DNA of 20,401 bases from CAYYHA01 sp964471535 (lineage in GTDB: Bacteria; Myxococcota; Myxococcia; SLRQ01): positions 1-20,401 of the forward strand of contig CAYYHA010000053.1 in the NCBI GenBank assembly GCA_964471535.1. Reading direction: 5' to 3'. The notes under the pieces were generated by a model. The model was given only the letters and a program-made list of their open reading frames with translations, did not search any database and was not told the DNA's origin. Position numbers and translations under genes: made by a program. Of this stretch, positions 1-5,778 are shown in pieces. How positions within the stretch are numbered: position 1 is the first letter of the stretch; each line of letters starts with the position of its first letter.

Positions 1-1125
1 GGGGTCGATGAGGCCACGGTGGCGCGGGTGCGCGAGCGGCTCCTCGACGAGATCCTGACGCTCGGGACCTACCGTCTGGTCGAGGCAAAGACGGAGGGTG
101 ACTCGGAGCTCGCTCGCTGCACGGCGGGGGTCGAGTGCGTCGCCCGGATTGGCAGGCGGTCCGGTGCCTCCCTCGCACTGACCGGCGTGCTCTCGGCCCT
201 CGGGGACACGCGCTCGCTGGAGCTTCGCCTCGTGGACACCAGAGAGGGACGTCTGCTCCGCTCCGTCGCTCAGACCTGGAGCGGCGACGAGAACTCCCTT
301 CTGGCGGCAATCCGCGAGGCGACGGTGCGCCTGCTCGCACCGGAGCGTTTCGTAGGCACGCTGGTGCTCTCTGTCCGCGACGCGCAAGGGAAGGCAGCCG
401 AGGGAGTGAAGGTCTACGTGGATGGGGACTACATCGGCCGCACCCCCCTCGAGCCACTCACCCTTCCACCCGGGCGGCACACGGTACGCCTCCGGAGCCC
501 CCTCCACGAAGACCTGGAACGCTTCGTGGACATCGCCTTCGAGGATACGGCCCGGCTGACGGTGACCCTGCAGTCTACCGAGCAGCGCGCGATCGCACCC
601 GCAAAGCCCCCGCGCGGGCCCATCGGCATCGGCCTCTCCGCCGGGCTCCACGGCAACGGCGGCGCGCTCCTCGCGCCCGAGCTGCAGGTGAGTTCGGACT
701 ATGCCATCGCCCTTTCCGGCGCCCTCTACGGAGGCGTCGAGATCGCCGTTGGCGGCGCCCGTCTCACCGGGCAGGCCCGTCTGCTACCGGGCCGGGACAG
801 CCGCTTCGATCTGCAACTGACCGTCCTTGCGCTGTTGGTGCGCCTCGGCTATCGCTTCTTGCCGGACCGGCTCTCCCCCTACCTTGTCGTTTCCGGAGGA
901 ATCGCCTCGGTCCTCGAGGAAACCGAGAGCAGCGACTTTACACCCGTGGGATGGGCTGCCCTACGCCCGGCCGGCCGCGTCGCCGTGGGTCTCGACTTCG
1001 AACTGCCCTTCGGCGAGCTCTTCCTCGAAGGAGGGGGTAGCTACACCGGCCTGCCAGCCAGGGGCGCGCTCCGGGGCCCGCTCGTCCTAGGCTTCCTCCA
1101 ACTCGGTGCGAGAATTCGACCATGA
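1..1125 (+). CDS. PEGA-domain protein with probable outer-membrane beta-barrel C-terminus (5' partial)
   Basis: The frame is open to the left edge, so the gene probably starts outside the window; the first possible start inside is GTG at 19, but in-frame residues before it (GVDEAT) read as coding. Counting from that GTG, residues 1-110 look like a small alpha/beta domain of the kind seen in TolB-N or curli-assembly-like proteins (RLVEA, then a Cys pair, then ALTGVLSALGD). Residues about 112-182 form a PEGA domain (VYVDGDYIGRTPLE, then LPPGRHTVRL). Residues about 195-368 consist of alternating Gly/hydrophobic strands ending LGARIRP, as in small outer-membrane barrels. PEGA domains are usually extracytoplasmic and thought to bind surface polymers. 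The stop overlaps the next start by 4 nt (ATGA), which indicates an operon. The exact role is unknown. Confidence 0.8.
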   Translation, partial: GVDEATVARVRERLLDEILTLGTYRLVEAKTEGDSELARCTAGVECVARIGRRSGASLALTGVLSALGDTRSLELRLVDTREGRLLRSVAQTWSGDENSLLAAIREATVRLLAPERFVGTLVLSVRDAQGKAAEGVKVYVDGDYIGRTPLEPLTLPPGRHTVRLRSPLHEDLERFVDIAFEDTARLTVTLQSTEQRAIAPAKPPRGPIGIGLSAGLHGNGGALLAPELQVSSDYAIALSGALYGGVEIAVGGARLTGQARLLPGRDSRFDLQLTVLALLVRLGYRFLPDRLSPYLVVSGGIASVLEETESSDFTPVGWAALRPAGRVAVGLDFELPFGELFLEGGGSYTGLPARGALRGPLVLGFLQLGARIRP

Positions 1126-2756
1126 GCCGACGCCAGATGCTCCTACTCGTGGTGCTGTCGTCCTGGGGGTGGGCGGGCTGCGAGGACCGGCTGCCGCCCA
1201 CGCCCCAGATCACTGCGGTCCATCCCGCTTGGATCCCCAGTGGCAGCGAGATTTGGCTGACCATCCAGGGAACCGGCTTCGAGCCGAAGGTGGTGTTCGA
1301 CCCCAGAAGCAGTGATATCGCGGTCGATGAGGACTTCTCGGTCTCCGTCAACGGAGTGCCCGCGTCCGAGATCCGTCGCACTTCGGCGGGAACCCTGGCG
1401 GTCCGCTTTCCTGCCATCGAGGCCTCCTCCACCGCGCTTTCCCTGACGGTGGAAACCCCCTTCGGTACGCGTGCGGAGGCCGCCGGTCTGGCCTGCATCG
1501 GCGAGGGGGAGGAACGGCTGGTTCAGCTGTGCGTCGGCCAGGGCTTGCAGCTGATGCTTTGCGAAGCGCCCACTGCAGGAGGCACCGTGACCCCGCTCGT
1601 CGCAGTAGCGCCTCACTCGCACCTACCGTACTTCGTGAGCACGTTGGATGGCTCGGTGCTTGCCACCTACGAAGCGGTTTCCGAGACCGAGCTGCGCCTG
1701 GTGCTCGTCTGGCCCGACCGGCCTGGAGAGATTCTCCCCGTGACCGAAGCGGCAGCCTGGCGAACGAAGCTGCCGGACGGCGGTTACGAATCGCTGCACG
1801 GTGGCCGCCTTCCCTTTGACCTCGGCGCGTTCACACCCGAGGGAGATGCGCTGGTCTTCCTCGCGGGCCACCGCGAGCTGCGGATCGCGTCAGTACCCCG
1901 CTCGCCGACGGACGGTCCGGTGCGGATTCGGACCCGTTATGTCCTGCCCGCCAGCAAGCAGGGGATCCTCGACGACCTGGACATCGATCCCACCGGTCGC
2001 TACGTCCTGGCCAGCTACGTGCGCGCTCCGGATCCGCAGGGCTGGCTCTCTCTCGAGGGGCGCAGCCTCTTCCTGCTCGCGCTCGAGGGGCAATCGGAGC
2101 CCATTGCTTTGCTCGACGATCCGGATCACAGCGATGGTCCGGCGGTATTCCTGCCGGGTGCCGATCGCATCCTCTTCGTCTCGGACCGCACTGGCATCGA
2201 GGTCCCCGTCGAGGGGCCAGATAAAAAGTGGAAGATGGTTGGCCTGCAGGGCCTGTTCACCCTGGACCTGAAGACCCTCGAGGTCGAGCCCCTCACCTCC
2301 TCGTGGATCATGGTGTTCATGGGAGCTCCCATGGTCTCGGCGGACGGGTATTGGGCTGCCCTGCCCGGCTACCTCGCGGACACCAGGAAGTCCGGGCCCG
2401 ACGACCTTCTGCTCGTCCACCTGGAAGACGGCGCGGTGTACCGGGCGCTCGCCGACGCCGGCCATGAATGTACGAGCCTATCGGAAGGCGGTTGCCCCAG
2501 CGGAGAGCTTGGGCTCCAGTTCTCCAGGGATGGCCGGCGTTTGCTCTTCCTGTCGGCACGCTATGTGCCCGGGGAGCACAGCAGCGAGGAGTCCGAGTTT
2601 CGGACGGTCGAGCTGCGCCTTCCCACCGAGGAGGAGCTGCCCCGGGTCGAGGGAGGGATGGAGAGCGGAGACCGCACCCTACCCCTTACGTACCTGCGAT
2701 TCATGGACGACACCGTCGGCCTCGGTTATCGCACCCGCTTCAGCCCCTGCCGCTAA
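1122..2756 (+). CDS. Probable lipoprotein with TIG/IPT domain and beta-propeller-like repeats
   Basis: This 544-residue protein starts at an ATG overlapping the previous stop (ATGA), so the two genes are probably translationally coupled. The N-terminus has a basic MSRRQ, a hydrophobic stretch and GWAGC with Cys at residue 20, which fits a lipoprotein signal although the -3 residue (Trp) is atypical. Residues about 27-125 resemble an IPT/TIG immunoglobulin-like domain (ITAVHPAWIPSGSE, IQGTGF, VSVNGVPASEI). The remainder has repeated blocks such as DPTGRYVLASY, LPGADRILFVSDRTG and FSRDGRRLLFLSARY, typical of TolB/PD40-type propellers. Its role is probably a surface or periplasmic binding or scaffold protein working with the upstream PEGA/barrel protein. 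No catalytic motif is visible. The 3' end overlaps the convergent methyltransferase gene by 17 nt. Confidence 0.8.
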   Translation: MSRRQMLLLVVLSSWGWAGCEDRLPPTPQITAVHPAWIPSGSEIWLTIQGTGFEPKVVFDPRSSDIAVDEDFSVSVNGVPASEIRRTSAGTLAVRFPAIEASSTALSLTVETPFGTRAEAAGLACIGEGEERLVQLCVGQGLQLMLCEAPTAGGTVTPLVAVAPHSHLPYFVSTLDGSVLATYEAVSETELRLVLVWPDRPGEILPVTEAAAWRTKLPDGGYESLHGGRLPFDLGAFTPEGDALVFLAGHRELRIASVPRSPTDGPVRIRTRYVLPASKQGILDDLDIDPTGRYVLASYVRAPDPQGWLSLEGRSLFLLALEGQSEPIALLDDPDHSDGPAVFLPGADRILFVSDRTGIEVPVEGPDKKWKMVGLQGLFTLDLKTLEVEPLTSSWIMVFMGAPMVSADGYWAALPGYLADTRKSGPDDLLLVHLEDGAVYRALADAGHECTSLSEGGCPSGELGLQFSRDGRRLLFLSARYVPGEHSSEESEFRTVELRLPTEEELPRVEGGMESGDRTLPLTYLRFMDDTVGLGYRTRFSPCR

Positions 2757-3648
2757 CACCGCCCGCTCTCTTCCCCGCCCCCGCGCCGGCGACCTCGGCG
2801 ATGCGCCGCGCCGAGAGATCCAGGTACGCCGCCTCGCGCTCGATGCCCAGGTAGCGGCGGCCGAGGGCGACGGCAGCGACGCCGGTCGTGCCGCTGCCGC
2901 TGAAGGGATCGAGGACCAGCGCCCCGGGCACCGTGCTCGCCCGGACGATGCGGTCGAGCAGCGCGAGCGGCTTTTGCGTCGGGTGTCGGCCGTGCGCCTT
3001 CTCGCTCTTGCCAGGCGCCGGCATCGTCCACAGGTCCCGCATCTGTTTGCCGCCGTTCTCCGCTTTCATCTCGGCATAGGCGAAGTGGTGCGCGAGCGGT
3101 TTCACCTTCCGCGGCGCCGCCCAGATGATGAGTTCGGTGGAGTGGGTGAAGTAGCGGCAGGCAAGGTTGGGCGGTGCGTTGGGCTTGAACCAGGTGATGG
3201 TGTTGAGGAGGTGGTAGCCGAGGCGCTGCATCGCATAGCCGATGCTGAAGATCACGTGCTGCGTCCCGCTCACCCAGAGCGTTCCGCTTGGCTTGAGGAT
3301 GCGCTGCACCGCCTCGAGCCACCGGGCGTGGAAGCGGTGGTCCGCCTCCACGCCGTGGCTTCGGTCCCAAGCGCCCTTGTCCACCTTCGCCCTGCGTCCG
3401 CTCTGGCAGGTGAAGCCGCCGTTGGAGAGGTTGTAGGGCGGATCGGCGAAGACCAGATCCACCGAGCGAGGCGGAATGGCCTCGAGGAGTTCGAGGCTGT
3501 CACCGGCGAGAAGCCGCCAGGCGGCACCACCGGCATAGCTCGCCTCGGCGAGGACGCCGTGGGAGAGCGCGCGGGCGAGCGCCGCCTCGTCCTTTCGCGC
3601 CAGCCGCGCGTACCGGGCATCGCGCAGGATGTCGGTGCGTGTAGGCAT
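2740..3648 (-). CDS. Solitary DNA adenine methyltransferase, DpnA/M.MboIB-like
   Basis: A 302-residue beta-class amino-methyltransferase: the catalytic motif DPPY (residues 69-72) precedes the AdoMet-binding motif DPFSGSGTTG (247-256), and HPTQKP (222-227) lies between them. The stretches around residues 75-100, 117-140 and 157-177 (WVSGTQHVI, NLACRYFTHSTE, IIWAA) strongly recall, from memory, the DpnA/M2.DpnII family that methylates adenine in GATC, so GATC is the likely but unproven target. The frame stays open upstream to 4083, but that part lies antisense to a better gene; the ATG at 3648 begins MPTRTDILRDARYARLARKD and gives the expected family length. No restriction endonuclease is adjacent, so it looks like an orphan used for regulation, repair or protection from incoming DNA. 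It converges on the lipoprotein gene. Confidence 0.9.
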   Translation of the reverse strand: MPTRTDILRDARYARLARKDEAALARALSHGVLAEASYAGGAAWRLLAGDSLELLEAIPPRSVDLVFADPPYNLSNGGFTCQSGRRAKVDKGAWDRSHGVEADHRFHARWLEAVQRILKPSGTLWVSGTQHVIFSIGYAMQRLGYHLLNTITWFKPNAPPNLACRYFTHSTELIIWAAPRKVKPLAHHFAYAEMKAENGGKQMRDLWTMPAPGKSEKAHGRHPTQKPLALLDRIVRASTVPGALVLDPFSGSGTTGVAAVALGRRYLGIEREAAYLDLSARRIAEVAGAGAGKRAGGVSGRG

Positions 3649-3713
3649 CCTCGCGGACGAGCCTACCGGCGCTGGGTGCCCCGTCCACTTTTCGACCCGG
3701 CGGCGCCGCTCGG

Positions 3714-3729
3714 CTCCCGGCGACGGGAG
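3714..3729. repeat. Short inverted repeat with GNRA-type loop
   Basis: CTCCCG and CGGGAG flank GCGA, making a perfect 6-bp stem with a GNRA tetraloop in the 108-bp gap between the divergent methyltransferase and helical-protein genes. GGCGCC blocks at 3702-3707 and 3729-3734 could lengthen the structure. It might be an operator or a leader hairpin, or a chance match in GC-rich DNA. Confidence 0.3.
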
Positions 3730-3756
3730 GCGCCGGACCGTGCTACAGAGGCGGAC

Positions 3757-4092
3757 ATGTTCCGCGAAGACTGGCTCGAGCGTGTGATCCAGGAGATCGC
3801 CGACCTCCTCGCCGGCGCCCTCGACCTCGCCCACCGGGGCGAGCACGAGGCAGCGCTCGAGCAGATCGAGCGGGGCTACGCGCGCCTGCTCGGTCCCCAG
3901 CGGGAGCTCCTGGGTCTCGTCGACGGGGCGAGCCTCGCCACCCTCCTCGGCGACGCGGAGAAAACGCGGGCACTCGCCCGCCTCCTGCAGGCGGAGGCGA
4001 CGGTCCACCAGGCGCGCGGCGACGCACGGGCCGCCCGCCGCGCCGAGGCGCTCGCCGAAGGCCTCAGCGCGGCCGCTTCGCACGTCGCGTAG
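3757..4092 (+). CDS. Small helical protein, DUF6483-like
   Basis: This 111-residue protein begins MFREDWLERVIQEIADLLAG and is almost entirely helical, with a TPR-like middle (HRGEHEAALEQIERGYARLLG) and a second helix pair rich in Ala, Arg and Glu (residues about 67-105). The start at 3757 was chosen because AGAGG lies 6 nt upstream and the initial M-F-x-x-D-W pattern matches, from memory, the uncharacterised DUF6483 family; the same frame extends left only as an antisense shadow of the methyltransferase. There is no signal peptide or membrane segment, so it is probably cytosolic. It is transcribed away from the methyltransferase and toward the small membrane protein. Function is unknown. Confidence 0.7.
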   Translation: MFREDWLERVIQEIADLLAGALDLAHRGEHEAALEQIERGYARLLGPQRELLGLVDGASLATLLGDAEKTRALARLLQAEATVHQARGDARAARRAEALAEGLSAAASHVA

Positions 4093-4131
4093 GGCCTCTG
4101 CCAGCCCTCGCCCCTGCGCCCCGCGGCGCCC

Positions 4132-4233
4132 TCACGCCTCCGCGTCGTCGTCCGGCTGCGAGAGTTCCACGAGGAGGAGGAGCACCACCACGGCGACGAG
4201 GGCGTACATCGCGCCGATGGCCACCGGATGCAT
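4132..4233 (-). CDS. 33-residue single-pass membrane protein (small ORF)
   Basis: A short frame reads MHPVAIGAMYALVAVVVLLL followed by LVELSQ and the acidic tail PDDDAEA. Residues about 4-23 form one uninterrupted hydrophobic segment of membrane-spanning length, with a charged C-terminal tail. An AGGAG lies 6 nt before the ATG on the minus strand, good support for translation. It is convergent with the helical-protein gene (39 nt between stops) and divergent from amtB (159 nt between starts). Its organisation resembles known small inner-membrane regulators of transporters, but I recognise no family. A link with AmtB is only suggested by position. Confidence 0.6.
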   Translation of the reverse strand: MHPVAIGAMYALVAVVVLLLLVELSQPDDDAEA

Positions 4234-4271
4234 GGCCCACTCCTACCATCGTGGCGGTGCCCGCCCAAGGG

Positions 4272-4283
4272 CCGAGGCCTCGG
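4272..4283. promoter_or_regulatory. 12-bp perfect palindrome upstream of amtB, candidate enhancer-binding site
   Basis: CCGAGGCCTCGG is a perfect dyad centred about 111 bp upstream of the start point predicted from the -24/-12 element at 4363-4378. This is the usual distance for bacterial enhancer-binding proteins such as NtrC. The sequence does not match the enterobacterial NtrC consensus, so the assignment rests on position and symmetry only. A second small hairpin (GGCGG-tgc-CCGCC, 4253-4265) lies nearby. Confidence 0.3.
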
Positions 4284-4362
4284 TGCCCAAGTCGCAGGCA
4301 GACCCGTCGCACCCAGGTCGCATTTTCGCCTCTCTTTTGGGCAGCGCGCCGGCCGAGGCCCC

Positions 4363-4378
4363 TGGCACGTCCCCTGCT
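4363..4378 (+). promoter_or_regulatory. Sigma-54 (-24/-12) promoter of amtB
   Basis: TGGCACG, four bases, then CTGCT matches the RpoN consensus TGGCACG-N4-TTGCW except at one base, and keeps the invariant GG-N10-GC spacing (GG 4364-4365, GC 4376-4377). Ammonium transporter genes are classic RpoN/NtrC targets. The predicted transcription start, about 12 nt past the GC, is near 4389, only about 4 nt before the amtB ATG. An 11-bp direct repeat (CCCCTGGCACG) occurs at 4359-4369 and again at 4381-4391; the second copy lacks a -12 half. Confidence 0.75.
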
Positions 4379-4392
4379 ACCCCCTGGCACGC

Positions 4393-5700
4393 ATGGAGAC
4401 ACTCGCGTTCACGACGAGCAACCTGTGGATGATGGTCGCCACCGCCTTGGTCTTCGTGATGCACCTCGGCTTCGCCTGCCTCGAAGCGGGGCTGACGCGC
4501 TCGAAGAACACGGTGAACATCCTGTTCAAGAACACCCTCATCCCCTGCATCGGGCTGCTCGGCTATGCGGCCGTGGGCTTCTCGCTGATGTATCCCGGCG
4601 AGGCGTTCCGAGGGGGGGTCTTCGGCTTCGCCGGCTTCGGCATCGGCCCCGGCGCCGGCGGCCTCACGCCGGCCTACAACCCGGGCTACACCTACTGGAC
4701 CGACTTCCTCTTCCAGGGCATGTTCGCTGCGACCGCCGCGACCATCGTCAGCGGTGCCGTGGCCGAACGGGTGAAGCTCGGGCCCTTCCTCCTCTTCTCG
4801 GCGCTCTTCGTCACCCTCGCCTATCCGGTGACGGGCATGTGGGAGTGGGGCGGCGGCTTCCTGGACACCCTCGGCTTCTACGACTTCGCCGGCTCGACGT
4901 TGGTGCACGCGGTCGGCGGCTTCGGTGCCCTCGCCGGCGCCCTCCTCCTCGGCCCCCGCAAGGGGAAGTACGCCGGGGGGCGCATCAACCCCATCGTCGG
5001 CCACTCGATGCCACTGGCCACCATCGGCGTCTTCCTGCTGTGGCTGGGGTGGTTCGGGTTCAACGGGGGCTCGGTGCTCTCCGCCGACGCCGCGGCGGTC
5101 TCCCACGTGCTGGTGACCACGAACTTGGCGGCGGCAGCCGGCGGTGTGGCGGCGACCGTCGCCTCGATGGCCTTGACGCGGAAGCCCGATCTCTCCATGG
5201 CCCTCAACGGGATCCTCGCCGGGCTGGTTGGGATCACCGCCGGCGCCGACCTGATGAGCCCCATGGCCGCCATCCTGGTGGGCCTCTTCTGCGGCGCACT
5301 GGTGGTGGGCTCGGTCGTGCTCCTCGACCGCCTGCGCATCGACGATCCCGTCGGGGCCGTCAGCGTCCATCTGGTCTGCGGCGTGGCGGGGACGCTGGCG
5401 GTGGGCGTCCTTGGCGAGAAGGCGGGCGGTGCACAGCTCCTCCGGCAGCTCGCCGGTGTAGCAGCCGTCGGCGGCTTCTCCTTCGCGTTCGCCTTTGGCG
5501 TCCTCTTCACCTTGAAGAAGACGGTGGGGATCCGGGTGAGTGAGGAGGAGGAATACGAAGGCCTCGACGTTCACGAGCACGGCGCCCACGCCTACGACTT
5601 TGGGACCCGCCCGGCCCCCGGGCGGGCGCGCTCGCCCCATCTGTGGACGCAGGATACCGACCCGGTGCCCGCCCTGCGCCCCGCAGACCGGCGCATCTGA
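4393..5700 (+). CDS. amtB: Ammonium transporter AmtB
   Basis: This 435-residue inner-membrane Amt/Mep/Rh protein conducts ammonium into the cell for assimilation. Hallmarks by local numbering: TM1 at about 9-30 (LVFVMHLGFACLEAGLTRSK), recruitment-site Trp152 (WEWGG), gate Phe111 (QGMFAATAA), conserved Asp164, and the twin pore histidines His172 (LVHAVGG) and His326 (VSVHLVCG). The D-H spacing of 8 equals that of E. coli D160/H168. The C-terminus keeps the PII-interaction type tail (EEEYEGLDVHEHGAHAYDF), then adds about 32 Pro/Arg-rich residues. The ATG at 4393 keeps the conserved NLW of TM1; earlier in-frame starts would lie upstream of the promoter. No Shine-Dalgarno is visible. The symporter gene follows after 78 nt on the same strand. 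Expression is probably RpoN-dependent. Confidence 0.95.
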   Translation: METLAFTTSNLWMMVATALVFVMHLGFACLEAGLTRSKNTVNILFKNTLIPCIGLLGYAAVGFSLMYPGEAFRGGVFGFAGFGIGPGAGGLTPAYNPGYTYWTDFLFQGMFAATAATIVSGAVAERVKLGPFLLFSALFVTLAYPVTGMWEWGGGFLDTLGFYDFAGSTLVHAVGGFGALAGALLLGPRKGKYAGGRINPIVGHSMPLATIGVFLLWLGWFGFNGGSVLSADAAAVSHVLVTTNLAAAAGGVAATVASMALTRKPDLSMALNGILAGLVGITAGADLMSPMAAILVGLFCGALVVGSVVLLDRLRIDDPVGAVSVHLVCGVAGTLAVGVLGEKAGGAQLLRQLAGVAAVGGFSFAFAFGVLFTLKKTVGIRVSEEEEYEGLDVHEHGAHAYDFGTRPAPGRARSPHLWTQDTDPVPALRPADRRI

Positions 5701-5778
5701 GTGGTGCGCTGTCTGGCCGTCGCCGCAGCAGTGGTGTAGGTTCCCGCCGAATTCCCGCAGCGTTTGGGGGACCGGCGC

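Noticed and set aside
3649..4083. N-terminal extension of the methyltransferase
   Set aside because: It is antisense to the small helical protein and unlike known members; family length is reached from the ATG at 3648.
5764..5778. TTG start for the symporter
   Set aside because: It adds MGDRR before the ATG without improving the signal peptide, and the G-rich ribosome site lies inside it.
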